DNA of 64,000 nucleotides from Rhizobium sp. P40RR-XXII (GTDB lineage Bacteria > Pseudomonadota > Alphaproteobacteria > Rhizobiales > Rhizobiaceae), in the NCBI RefSeq assembly GCF_012641405.1, contig NZ_JABAII010000002.1:62001-126000 (forward strand), in the 5' to 3' direction. The notes beneath the pieces are model-generated. The model had not been told where the DNA came from and searched no databases. It saw nothing but the letters and a program-made list of their open reading frames with translations. Below, in pieces: positions 35,404 to 46,784 of this stretch; within the stretch, counting starts at the first letter, position 1, and every line of letters starts with the position of its first letter. A program made the position numbers and the translations under genes.

Positions 35404-35798
35404 CGACTCCGATGCTCACCAAGAACCAGACGCTTGTTTTTGATGTCCTGACCAAGGCGGAAGCGCCGCTGAGCGCCTATACTATTCTCGACAAGCTGCG
35501 CGACCAGGGTTTTCGCGCGCCACTGCAGGTCTATCGCGCGCTGGACAAGCTGCTCGAATATGGCGTGGTGCACCGGCTCGAGAGCATCAACTCCTTCGTC
35601 GCCTGCGCCCATCCGAACGAGGATTGCCACAGCCACGGCCTCGTCGCCTTCGCCATCTGCGAAAGCTGCGGCCAGGTGATCGAATTCCACGATCACGAGG
35701 TGGACCATCGGCTGATGGATTGGCTGAAATCGCAGAAGTTCAAGGCGGAAAAGTCGACCATCGAAATCCGTGGTCATTGCGCCAACTGCGCAGCGTAA
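35400..35798 (+). CDS. zur: Zinc uptake regulator Zur (Fur family)
   Basis: A 132-residue Fur-type repressor. A winged helix (LSAYTILDKLRDQGFRAPLQVYRALDKL) is followed by zinc-binding elements: the His-rich HPNEDCHSHG, CESCGQ, FHDHEVDH and a final HCANCAA. The two CxxC pairs form the structural zinc site. As last gene of znuCB-zur it would be autoregulated by the Zur boxes upstream of znuC. Confidence 0.95.
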   Translation: MTTPMLTKNQTLVFDVLTKAEAPLSAYTILDKLRDQGFRAPLQVYRALDKLLEYGVVHRLESINSFVACAHPNEDCHSHGLVAFAICESCGQVIEFHDHEVDHRLMDWLKSQKFKAEKSTIEIRGHCANCAA

Positions 35799-35847
35799 TG
35801 CTCGGCAGAGGTTTGGTCCACTGGTCCTAGGTAGTTATAAGTATTTT

Positions 35848-36378
35848 CTAATCTAGTCTCTTAAGATCGCGCGCGAAGCGCTGCCAGTTGGCGACATAGT
35901 TGCTGGCCGAGCGGCGCAGGCCTTCGATCGCGGCTTCGTCCAGCGTGCGGATTGCTTTTGCCGGCGCGCCGACGATCAGCGTGCCGTCGGGAAATTCCTT
36001 GCCTTCCGTAACAAGCGCATTGGCGCCGACGAAGCAATTGTTGCCGATCTTCGCGCCGTTCAGCACGGTGGCGCCCATGCCGATCAGCGAATTGTTGCCG
36101 ATCGTGCAGCCATGGATGATGGCGTGATGCCCGATGGTGCAGCCTTCGCCGATCGTGACAGGGAAGGCCGGGTCGGTATGAACCATCGTGCCTTCCTGAA
36201 TGTTCGTGCCCTTGCCGATGATGATCGGTTCGTTGTCGCCGCGCAGCACCGCGCCGAACCAGATGCCGACATCCTCGCCGATCTCGACCTTGCCGATCAC
36301 GCTGGCATCCGGCGCGATCCAGTATCGGCCGGGACCGGGCGTTTTCGGTGTCTGGCCGGCAAGGGCGTAGAGCGGCAT
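35848..36378 (-). CDS. Gamma-class carbonic anhydrase family protein
   Basis: A 176-residue left-handed beta-helix protein with hexapeptide repeats (APDASVIGKVEIGEDVGIW, GTNIQEGTMVHTD, GCTIGHHAIIHGCTIGNNSLIGMG). Three metal His are in place (MVHTD, TIGHHAIIHG). Many such proteins are active zinc carbonic anhydrases, others are inactive. It follows the FAH-family gene by 16 bp on the same strand, likely one operon. Confidence 0.9.
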   Translation of the reverse strand: MPLYALAGQTPKTPGPGRYWIAPDASVIGKVEIGEDVGIWFGAVLRGDNEPIIIGKGTNIQEGTMVHTDPAFPVTIGEGCTIGHHAIIHGCTIGNNSLIGMGATVLNGAKIGNNCFVGANALVTEGKEFPDGTLIVGAPAKAIRTLDEAAIEGLRRSASNYVANWQRFARDLKRLD

Positions 36379-36394
36379 GGTCGATCCTCCTCGA

Positions 36395-37090
36395 TCAGAC
36401 GACGTTCAATACCAGGTTTGCGACGCCATCGACGGCGCAGCTGATCCGGTCGCCGCGCGCGACGGGACCGACGCCGGCGGGCGTGCCCGTCATGATGATA
36501 TCGCCGGGTGCGAGCGTGAAGAGCTTGGAGAGTTCGGCAATGATCTCCGGCACTTTCCAGATCATCTGCTGGAGGTCACCTCTCTGGGCGGCCTCGCCAT
36601 TGCGCATCAGCCAGATACCGCCCTTGTCTGGATGGCCGACACGGGTGGCCGGCACGAGCGCTGAGACGGGCGCGGAATGATCGAAGGCCTTGCCGATTTC
36701 CCAGGGACGGCCGAGCTTCTTGGCTTCGCCCTGCAGGTCGCGGCGGGTGAAATCGATGCCGACGCCGTAGCCGTAAACGCAATCCAACGCCTGTTCGACC
36801 GGAATGTTTGCTCCGCCGCCACGCAGCGCCACCACAAGCTCCACCTCATGATGCACGTCCGACGACAGCGCGGGATAAGGGAAATCGCGCGAGGTAAGCA
36901 GATTGTCCGGATTCTTCTGGAAGAAGAAAGGCGGCTCGCGGCTCGGGTCGTGCCCCATCTCGATGGCGTGGTCGGCATAGTTGCGGCCGACGCAATAGAC
37001 GCGGCGCACGGGGAAAAGCTCGGTCTCGCCCTCGATCGGCAGAAGAACGGGGGCGGGTAGCGGAATGACTGTCGTCAGTGGGGCTTTCAT
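36395..37090 (-). CDS. Fumarylacetoacetate hydrolase (FAH) family protein
   Basis: A 231-residue FAH-fold enzyme. FPVRRVYCVGRNYADHA, then PPFFFQKNPDNLL, the metal ligands in VHHEVELVVALRGGG, the GVGIDFTRRDLQGEAKK block and IIMTGTPAGVGPV are all standard. Family members cleave C-C bonds of acylpyruvates or decarboxylate oxaloacetate. The start MKAPLTTV is chosen; an in-frame ATG at 37111 is possible. It likely shares an operon with the carbonic anhydrase-like gene. Confidence 0.88.
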   Translation of the reverse strand: MKAPLTTVIPLPAPVLLPIEGETELFPVRRVYCVGRNYADHAIEMGHDPSREPPFFFQKNPDNLLTSRDFPYPALSSDVHHEVELVVALRGGGANIPVEQALDCVYGYGVGIDFTRRDLQGEAKKLGRPWEIGKAFDHSAPVSALVPATRVGHPDKGGIWLMRNGEAAQRGDLQQMIWKVPEIIAELSKLFTLAPGDIIMTGTPAGVGPVARGDRISCAVDGVANLVLNVV

Positions 37091-37229
37091 ATGGACTTTC
37101 GAAACTTTCATCTTTTCGGAGGGCTGCTGCCATCCGACTCCATCAGGCAAACTAGCATCATTGTTACAGCCACGAAAACTGGCCTTTTTGAGGGATTTGG
37201 TGTAGAGCGCGGATTCAGAAAGGTTTCCC

Positions 37230-38243
37230 ATGTATAGCGACGCACTGAAAAACGGCCGCAAAATTTTCGCGGTTGCCCCTATGATCGACTGGACGGATCG
37301 CCATTGCAGGTACTTGCACCGGCAGATCAGCCGGCATGCGCTGCTTTATACCGAGATGGTGGTGGCCGATGCGATCATTCATGGGCCGCGCGATCGTCTG
37401 CTGGGGCATGATGGCATCGAGCATCCCGTCGCCCTGCAGCTCGGCGGTTCCGACCCGGCCAAGCTTGCCGAGGCGCTGCGGATCGCGCAAGCCTATGATT
37501 ATGACGAGATCAACCTGAACGTGGGCTGCCCGTCCGATCGCGTGCAGTCCGGCACCTTTGGTGCCTGCCTGATGCTGACGCCGGAGACGGTGGCATCCTG
37601 CGTTGCTGCGATGAAGGCTGTTTCGAAGGCGCCCGTCACCGTGAAATGCCGTATCGGCGTCGACGAGCAGGAGCCCGAAGAAGCTCTGCCGGAGCTGATA
37701 ACGCGCGTGCTCGACGCCGGCGCGGACGCGATCTGGATCCATGCGCGCAAGGCCTGGCTAAAAGGTCTCTCGCCGAAGGAGAACCGCGAGGTCCCGCCGT
37801 TGGATTACGACATCGTCTATCGCATGAAGCAGCGTTGGCCCGAGGTCTTCATCGGCATCAACGGCGGCATTCAGACCCTGGATCAGGCCGAGGCGCATCT
37901 CGCTCATGTCGACGGCGTCATGCTTGGCCGTGCCGCCTATCAGAATGCCGCTATACTCGCCGATGTCGACCATCGCTTCCATGGCGAACCGGCAGCAGAG
38001 GCCGACTGGAACGGGCTGCGCGACCGGATGATGGCCTATGTGGAGCGCCATATCGCAAGTGGCGGCCGCCTGCAGCATGTCGCGCGCCACATGGTCGGTC
38101 TCTTCACCGGCCTGCCGGGCTCGCGCCGCTATCGCCAGATCCTCTCCACCGACGCCAACAAGCCGGGTGCGGGACCAAAGGTGATCGCCGCCGCTTTTGC
38201 CGCAGTGGATTTTGCAGGCGATGGCGAACGCGTCAGCGCTTGA
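37230..38243 (+). CDS. dusA: tRNA-dihydrouridine synthase DusA
   Basis: A 337-residue FMN-dependent enzyme that reduces uridine in the tRNA D-loop. Motifs: FAVAPMIDWTDRHCRYLHR at the N-terminus, the catalytic Cys in NLNVGCPSDRVQSG, VKCRIGVDE, IWIHARKAWLKGLSPKENR and the phosphate site INGGIQTL and MLGRAAYQNA. These identify the DusA subgroup. Divergent from the FAH-family gene; a repeat-rich gap follows. Confidence 0.95.
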   Translation: MYSDALKNGRKIFAVAPMIDWTDRHCRYLHRQISRHALLYTEMVVADAIIHGPRDRLLGHDGIEHPVALQLGGSDPAKLAEALRIAQAYDYDEINLNVGCPSDRVQSGTFGACLMLTPETVASCVAAMKAVSKAPVTVKCRIGVDEQEPEEALPELITRVLDAGADAIWIHARKAWLKGLSPKENREVPPLDYDIVYRMKQRWPEVFIGINGGIQTLDQAEAHLAHVDGVMLGRAAYQNAAILADVDHRFHGEPAAEADWNGLRDRMMAYVERHIASGGRLQHVARHMVGLFTGLPGSRRYRQILSTDANKPGAGPKVIAAAFAAVDFAGDGERVSA

Positions 38244-38268
38244 GTTGGCGGTTCCAACCCGCCCTCGC

Positions 38269-38426
38269 GGTTCGAAGCGACCCTTCGGGCTCCTCGCCGT
38301 GAGGACTAATCGACTGCGATAGCCGGGCGATTGATCTTGAATAGCGCCGGGAGGCTTCTCCAATCTCATGCCGAGGTGCGAAAGCCCTGAGCTTGTCGAA
38401 GGCTGCAGCCTCGAAGCACGAGGGGT
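38269..38426. repeat. Repeat element shared with uvrB (intergenic copy)
   Basis: Two blocks match the uvrB copy at 41892-42021. The first is ggttcgaagcgacccttcgggctcctcgccgtgagg. The second is ctcatgccgaggtgcg, followed by ccctgagcttgtcgaagg and agcctcgaag. The spacer between blocks differs. This is a mosaic, dyad-rich element of the kind found between rhizobial genes. Confidence 0.7.
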
Positions 38427-38458
38427 AGCCCTGAACTCGCGACCGCAAAGGCCGAACG

Positions 38459-38487
38459 AAAAACGGCGCGGTTTGCACCGCGCCGTT
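38459..38487 (-). terminator. Intrinsic terminator of the cold shock gene
   Basis: A perfect 11-bp stem (aacggcgcggt 38462-38472 / accgcgccgtt 38477-38487) with a 4-nt loop. On the minus strand it is followed by five T residues. It lies 31 bp after the csp stop. Confidence 0.9.
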
Positions 38488-38517
38488 CGAAACCTTGATC
38501 TGGCAGTCACCAAAGGC

Positions 38518-38730
38518 TTAGTCAGCCTGGATGTTGACAGCCTTCGGGCCTTTGCCCATACGATCCGGCTCGGTGTCGAAGGTGACCTGCTGGCCTTCGC
38601 GCAGCGACTGGATGCCGGAAGCCTGGAGAGCGGAGATATGGACGAAAACGTCCTTTGCGCCGCCGTCAGGAGTGATGAAACCAAAACCCTTGTCTTGGTT
38701 GAAGAATTTTACAGTGCCCTTGGTGGCCAT
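38518..38730 (-). CDS. Cold shock protein (CspA family)
   Basis: A 70-residue single-stranded nucleic acid-binding protein. The RNP motifs KGFGFI and VFVHIS are intact in [20 protein letters not shown] and [14 protein letters not shown]. The C-terminus PKAVNIQAD is typical of rhizobial Csp. The ATG has a weak AGGACTATCCCCC leader. The long upstream region and the terminator indicate a monocistronic message with an extended 5' leader. Confidence 0.95.
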   Translation of the reverse strand: MATKGTVKFFNQDKGFGFITPDGGAKDVFVHISALQASGIQSLREGQQVTFDTEPDRMGKGPKAVNIQAD

Positions 38731-39196
38731 GGGGGATAGTCCTTTACCCATCAGTCTTAGTTTATCCGGGCAAACCCGGACGGCTTTGCCTCCGCGCCAT
38801 GCGAAAGCTAGTCGAGAAGTCACGTACGGGGAAAGAACGTCTGCGCGGGTCCAAAAACCCAACCGCTGCCTGCCGCAAGCGGATCACCAAATCAGTCCAG
38901 TCACCGGCATGAAAATGCCCGAGCATGTATATGGGTGACAGGGTTTTTGGAAAAAGGCAAGGGGTAATATTAGGCCAGGGTGGGAAACGGGTAGGATAGG
39001 GTGGGGAATTTCAAGGGGTTGAGAAAGTTGGCGCCCGGCCGACCAACGAAGTTATTATTGCAAATCTATATAATGAGCTTGCTGGCTAACAAGAGGGCGC
39101 CGGCGATGATCCCAGTACGGGAATTCGTCATGCGGCTGCAACAAACGCCGCTATTTAACGTCAGTACAACTTTTAATACGGGATTCGAGAGGGCTC
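38731..39196 (-). other. Leader/promoter region of the csp gene and gap to the deaminase
   Basis: No gene is seen. The csp side probably carries a long 5' untranslated leader. A perfect 10-bp inverted repeat, ccaaaaaccc (38851-38860) and gggtttttgg (38941-38950), is separated by 80 nt and could close a large leader structure. The part from 38950 to 39196 is AT-richer and holds the deaminase promoter. Confidence 0.5.
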
Positions 39197-39733
39197 ATGG
39201 TTCAATTGAGTGATGACTATATGATGGGTCTCGCGCTTGACGAAGCCAGGATTGCGCTGGATGAAGGCGTGTTTCCTGTTGGCGCAGTTCTATGCAGGGA
39301 AGATCAGGTTCTGGGACGCTCCCGCAAAACAATGATTTCGAATCATTTGAACCATGCGGAAATGAATCTCTTTCATCAGGTATTTAGCGGAGATTACGCG
39401 TTCTCGCGAAACAACGGGCTGACGCTTTATACGACACTTGAGCCTTGCATCATGTGTTTCGGTACGATGATGCATCTGCCGATAACGCGGCTTGTTTTCG
39501 CTATGGCCGATGCATATGGCGGATGTGCCCACGTCAGATTGGAAAATTCTCCTCCCCGGCACTTTTCGAGAGCGGTAGAGATCGTTGGAGGCGTTCGTCG
39601 CCGGGTGGCTTCCAAGCTCTTTGCAGAGTTTCTCGACACGACCGCGGAAGAATTCTGGCTCACGGGCGGGGCTTCGCATTTTCAGGCCGCGGTGAGAGCC
39701 GAGCTTGATGAAGATGTGCTGCAACGCCGATAG
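39197..39733 (+). CDS. Cytidine/deoxycytidylate (CMP/dCMP) deaminase family protein
   Basis: A 178-residue zinc-dependent deaminase. The zinc motif is NHAEMNLF for His and the general-base Glu, and TLEPCIMCFGTMM for the Cys pair. Preceding blocks GVFPVGAVLCRED match the TadA/guanine deaminase group. C-terminal part (VGGVRRRVASKLFAEFLDTTAEEFW) is not typical of TadA, so the substrate is open. Its lower GC than neighbours and isolated position might hint at acquisition. Confidence 0.82.
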   Translation: MVQLSDDYMMGLALDEARIALDEGVFPVGAVLCREDQVLGRSRKTMISNHLNHAEMNLFHQVFSGDYAFSRNNGLTLYTTLEPCIMCFGTMMHLPITRLVFAMADAYGGCAHVRLENSPPRHFSRAVEIVGGVRRRVASKLFAEFLDTTAEEFWLTGGASHFQAAVRAELDEDVLQRR

Positions 39734-39760
39734 TTCGGACCCTTGTTTAACACCCCAGAC

Positions 39761-40819
39761 CTAGCTCTCCGCCAACGTAAACACCGCGCAAGACTCGGCA
39801 ATCCCGCGCAGCTCATAGTTCCCCAAAGACACCAGCGGCATGGTCGTTTCCGCCGCAACAGCGCCCGAGATCAGCACGTTGCGTCCGAGCGGCCTGCAAA
39901 GGCCTTCCAATCGGCTGACGAGATTGACGGCGGGGCCGATGGCGGTGAAGTCCAGGCGGTCGGCGGCGCCGATATTGCCCCAGAGCATATCGCCGAAATG
40001 CAGGGCGGCGCCGAAGGGAAGCGGCGGCAGGCCCTGGCTTGCCCGGGTCGCGTCGAGATGGGCCATGCCGGCGCGGATGGCGGTGACGGCCCGCAGCGCG
40101 GCTTCGCAGGCTTCCGTCGGCGTCTCGGTGACCGGGAAGATTGCGAGCACACCATCGCCGATGAACTTCAGCACCTCGCCGCCGAAAGCATGTACGGCGC
40201 CGGCGACGCGATCGAACCAGGCGTCGAGGGCTGCTATCACGACCGTCGGCTCCGATGCTTCGGAGAGAGCCGTGAAATCCCGCAAGTCGGCGCAGAGCAG
40301 CGCTGCGCGGATGGTTTCGCCGCTGTTGCGGCTGAGCGCACCGGCCTGCACGCGTGCCGCGCTTCTGCGGCCGAGATAGGCTTCGAGTAGGGTCGATAGG
40401 GTTGCGCGAGCGGCCAGACCCGCCAAGGGGGGGGCAGCAAAGCGCGCGACCTGACGCAGCCTCTCCGTCTCGGGGGAGGTGAAGGGCCGGGTGCCGGCCC
40501 AGGCCAGCACGGAATGACCGGGCGCGGTCCCGATCGTTACCTCGCATGTCGGGCCGAGCTCGCCGAGCCAGTCGCGGCCGGCTTGCCCGAGCGACGTGCC
40601 GGCAAAGCCGAGGGCTTCGATCACCGCGCCCGTCTCGGCTCGCCAAAGCCAGGTATGCTGCGTGATGATCGGATGCGGCGCCGCGAGCGTCAGGGCGCTT
40701 CCGGCAAGCGGCAATCCGGCGGCGAGCAATTGCCCGCCCAGATCGGCGAGGAAGCGTTCGGGGCTGAGCGCGGTGCCGGCTTCGTCAACCAGCCAGGCAA
40801 GGGGGGCGGGCAAATCCAT
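39761..40819 (-). CDS. Class III adenylate/guanylate cyclase domain protein
   Basis: A 352-residue protein. The N-terminal 165 residues (with a PAS/GAF-like look, HTWLWRAETGAVIE) precede a class III cyclase domain at about 175-350. Metal aspartates are in LLCADLRDFTALSEAS and FIGDGVLAIFP; LDFTAIGPAVNLVSRLE matches the transition-state region. No membrane segment is seen, so it should be cytosolic. The start MDLPAPLAW is preferred over an upstream in-frame ATG. Confidence 0.85.
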   Translation of the reverse strand: MDLPAPLAWLVDEAGTALSPERFLADLGGQLLAAGLPLAGSALTLAAPHPIITQHTWLWRAETGAVIEALGFAGTSLGQAGRDWLGELGPTCEVTIGTAPGHSVLAWAGTRPFTSPETERLRQVARFAAPPLAGLAARATLSTLLEAYLGRRSAARVQAGALSRNSGETIRAALLCADLRDFTALSEASEPTVVIAALDAWFDRVAGAVHAFGGEVLKFIGDGVLAIFPVTETPTEACEAALRAVTAIRAGMAHLDATRASQGLPPLPFGAALHFGDMLWGNIGAADRLDFTAIGPAVNLVSRLEGLCRPLGRNVLISGAVAAETTMPLVSLGNYELRGIAESCAVFTLAES

Positions 40820-40981
40820 GCCGCGATCATGCCACGCCGCTTGCGGGCTGTCATCCTCACCGCTGCAACCTTCCTGCGAGCGCATGGGATCGCCGAGTTC
40901 CAGCGAGCGAAACTATTGTCGCCGGCCGGTGACAGCTTTGCTCTTCAGGTCACCGATCCTCGCGGCGCGGCACTCAAAGCG

Positions 40982-41440
40982 TCATCCGCTTTGGCCGTCG
41001 TGACCGCGCATGGCATCCGGACCGGGATCGCGTCCCGCGGCCACTTCGGCCATGCGGTCCAAATAATGCGCCCATCCCTTTGCATGGGCTTCGCATTGCT
41101 CCGGTGTCGGCAGGCCCGAATGGGTGAGGCGCACCAGCGTCCCGTCGGGTTGCTCGATCAGGTCGATCTCCACCAGGCTCGACCCCGGCGGCACTTCCTC
41201 GCTGCCTTCCCAGCCGAAACTGTAGGCGAGCCGGTGCACCGGCACGACTTCGCGAAACGAGCCGCGCGCGAAGCGGCTCCCGGTGACGTTGACGAGATAG
41301 ATGCCGCCCGGCTGCGGTTCTGTCCGGGCTTCCGTGCCCATCCAGCGCAGGATCTTTTCGGGATCGGTCAGCAGCGCGAAGACGGCTGCGGGCGGCGCCG
41401 AGACATGGGTCTCGCGGCGGACGATCAAAGCTTCTGGCAT
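40982..41440 (-). CDS. SRPBCC/AHSA1-family protein
   Basis: A 152-residue START-like fold protein. The N-terminal IVRRETHVSAPPAAVFALLTDPEKILRWMG and C-terminal LVRLTHSGLPTPEQCEAHAKGWAHYLDRM are typical of the activator-of-Hsp90 homologue group (COG3832). Such proteins bind hydrophobic ligands; no function is assigned. It stands alone upstream of the cyclase gene on the same strand. Confidence 0.85.
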   Translation of the reverse strand: MPEALIVRRETHVSAPPAAVFALLTDPEKILRWMGTEARTEPQPGGIYLVNVTGSRFARGSFREVVPVHRLAYSFGWEGSEEVPPGSSLVEIDLIEQPDGTLVRLTHSGLPTPEQCEAHAKGWAHYLDRMAEVAAGRDPGPDAMRGHDGQSG

Positions 41441-41628
41441 CGGTCTCTCTCCCCTGGTTGCTGTCGCTCTCCCACCGGGACGAATACCTTCGTCCCTCAG
41501 TAGACCTCGTCATGCGATGGCATGTAGGAGCCATTGCCCTGGCAGCAAGACATCATTCGATGCCTGCAGGGCGTCGCTCCCCATAAACCGGCAGATCCGG
41601 GTGGCGGACTTGGGCGACTGCCGTCGCC

Positions 41629-44532
<2,904 letters not shown>

Positions 44533-44816
44533 GCGCCGAATATGGCGACAGAAGGCGCGGATGTGAAGGGGCAAAGAGTACAAAAGGGAAACGAAACGGC
44601 GGATTTTTCCATTCGCCGGAGATGTCAAATATGTTACAACCCAGGGGCGGCCGATGCGTTATCGCTGATCTGAAAGTCCGCATAGCGCGATCCTCGCAGG
44701 CGCCAACGGAGGAACCAGCCGCAACGTCGACATGCCCGGCCAGTGCCGGGTTCCCCCAGCTTCGACGGCATCCGGTATTGCCCGCCTCGCCGCCGCCATC
44801 CGGTCGGAGGATCATG

Positions 44817-46067
44817 ATGACCGCATTGGATAGCTTACGTTCCTTGTCCCCCCAGCAACGAAACACCGTCATCGCAGCCTATTTGGGCTGGACGCTGGAT
44901 GCTTTCGATTTCTTCATTTTGGTTTTCGTTCTCAAGCATATAGCCGAAGAATTTCACACGGACGTTCCGGCGGTTGCCGTGGCGATCTTCCTTACCCTCG
45001 CCATGCGGCCGCTTGGCGCGCTGATCTTCGGCCTTGCGGCGGATCGCTTCGGCCGGCGTACGACCTTGATGGTCGACGTGCTGCTTTACTCCATATTCGA
45101 ATTCCTGACCGGCTTTTCGACCGGGTTGACGATGTTCCTCGTTTTGCGCGCGCTTTTCGGCGTCGCCATGGGCGGCGAATGGGGCGTGGGGGCATCGCTG
45201 ACGATGGAGACGATACCGGAGGAGTCGCGCGGCCTCGTGTCCGGCATTCTGCAGGCCGGTTATCCCTCCGGCTATCTGATTGCCTCGATCGTGTTCTTCC
45301 TGCTGTTTCCGATCATCGGCTGGCGCGGCATGTTCATCGTCGGTGCGCTGCCGGCGCTGCTGGTACTCTACATCAGGCGCAGTGTGCAGGAATCGCCGGC
45401 TTTCCTGGAGCGGCAATCCAAACCGCAGCGGCCATTCCTTACCGTGCTGCGGGAGAATATTCCGCTATTCATCTGGGCCGTGCTTCTGATGACGGCGTTC
45501 AACTTCTTCAGCCATGGCACCCAGGACCTTTATCCGACATTCTTGGAAGCCCAGCGGCAATATGATTCCTACACGGTCGGCGCCATCGCCATCGTCTATA
45601 ATATCGGTGCCATCGTCGGCGGTATGTCTTTTGGCATGTTGTCACAGCGCATCGGCCGCCGTCGCGCCATCGTCATCGCCGCGCTATTGGCCATTCCGGT
45701 CGCGCCGCTCTGGGTCTATGGGCAAGGACCGGTGATGCTTGCGATCGGCGCCTTCCTGATGCAGCTTTTCGTGCAGGGCGCCTGGGGCATTGTCCCCGTG
45801 CATCTCAACGAATTGTCGCCGGACGAGGTGCGCGGCACGTTCCCCGGATTTGCCTATCAGCTCGGCAATCTGCTGGCGTCTGGCAATGCCTCGATCCAGG
45901 CGGGCCTGGCGAAGCAGTGGAACGGCGATTACGCCCTGGCGCTGCTGATCGTCGCCTGCATCGTGGCCGTCGTCGTGGCGCTGTTTGCCGGCTTCGGCTT
46001 CGAGAAAAAGGGAGTTCGGTTTGGCGGTAAGGACGCCGGGCAAGCCGATAGCGTCATGCAAACCTGA
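44817..46067 (+). CDS. MFS transporter (sialate/carboxylate H+ symporter-like)
   Basis: A 416-residue permease with twelve hydrophobic segments. It has LGWTLDAFDFFILVFVLKHI in helix 1, the MFS loop GLAADRFGRRTTL between helices 2 and 3, GGEWGVGASLTMETIPEESRG, and the second-half loop SQRIGRRRAIV. These resemble the NanT/JEN1-like group that moves sialic acid, lactate or other carboxylates. The substrate cannot be read from sequence. Of two adjacent ATGs the second (44817) has ideal spacing to GGAGG. Divergent from uvrB. Confidence 0.85.
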   Translation: MTALDSLRSLSPQQRNTVIAAYLGWTLDAFDFFILVFVLKHIAEEFHTDVPAVAVAIFLTLAMRPLGALIFGLAADRFGRRTTLMVDVLLYSIFEFLTGFSTGLTMFLVLRALFGVAMGGEWGVGASLTMETIPEESRGLVSGILQAGYPSGYLIASIVFFLLFPIIGWRGMFIVGALPALLVLYIRRSVQESPAFLERQSKPQRPFLTVLRENIPLFIWAVLLMTAFNFFSHGTQDLYPTFLEAQRQYDSYTVGAIAIVYNIGAIVGGMSFGMLSQRIGRRRAIVIAALLAIPVAPLWVYGQGPVMLAIGAFLMQLFVQGAWGIVPVHLNELSPDEVRGTFPGFAYQLGNLLASGNASIQAGLAKQWNGDYALALLIVACIVAVVVALFAGFGFEKKGVRFGGKDAGQADSVMQT

Positions 46068-46120
46068 ACCGCTTTGCCATCATACCGCCTTGAGGCCGGC
46101 AGTCCATGCCGGCCCTTCTT

Positions 46121-46636
46121 TCACTTTCCGCAGATTTCCGAGATCTTGGCCTGGGCAAAGTCCCGCGCCAGATCCTGCAGGCCGCCGACGGAGGATATCA
46201 ACTCGCCGATGGGTCCGTTGATGCCGACGCGCAGGTCGGTGATGTGGCAGGCGCCGACGTCGACTGTCATCGAGGCGTCCAGCTCACCCTTAATCGTCGT
46301 CTTGAGCACCCCGTGCGACTTGCAGGCCATTTCGGCACGGGCGTTGACCTGGACGCCTCCGTTCGGAGCGTCGCAGACGTCGAGCGACTTCACCTCGAAC
46401 TTGTCCTTGTGATCGACACCCGGCAACTTCTTGCACGGATCGGCCTCGTTCACCGATTTCTCGATCTGCGGGCCGAACTTGCTCTGCAGCAGCGACCAGC
46501 ACGAGCCGGGCGCGGCTTCCGCCGGCGTTGCTGTTAGTGGCAGCGGCGACAGCGGCAAGACGACGGCCGCGGCAAGCAAAGCCATGCGAAGCGGCGGCAG
46601 GAGCAAGACGGGGGGCATGGAGTATTTCAGGTTCAC
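46121..46636 (-). CDS. Secreted protein of unknown function
   Basis: A 171-residue protein with an N-terminal signal (hydrophobic MALLAAAVVLPLSPL, cleavage near TPAEAAPG). The mature part has six Cys (CWSLL, DPCKKL, DVCDAP, MACKSH, GACHIT, EICGK), suggesting three periplasmic disulphides. I recognise no family. It converges on the MFS gene with a 53-bp gap. Confidence 0.7.
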   Translation of the reverse strand: MNLKYSMPPVLLLPPLRMALLAAAVVLPLSPLPLTATPAEAAPGSCWSLLQSKFGPQIEKSVNEADPCKKLPGVDHKDKFEVKSLDVCDAPNGGVQVNARAEMACKSHGVLKTTIKGELDASMTVDVGACHITDLRVGINGPIGELISSVGGLQDLARDFAQAKISEICGK

Positions 46637-46784
46637 GGCGATCTATCCTCGCAAGAGAAGAAGCTGCAATTGAGGCCCGGCGTGGCGCTACTCTTCCATC
46701 TCTTCCTGCGCCAAGGCAATCCCCCGTCGCGACGTTCAATCCTTGACGACCATTGTGTCGCAGAAGCGGTCATAGAAGATCAGC

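Noticed and set aside
39001..39213. 70-codon frame before the deaminase gene
   Set aside because: No convincing start site and no homology signal; it runs through the likely promoter region and overlaps the deaminase start.
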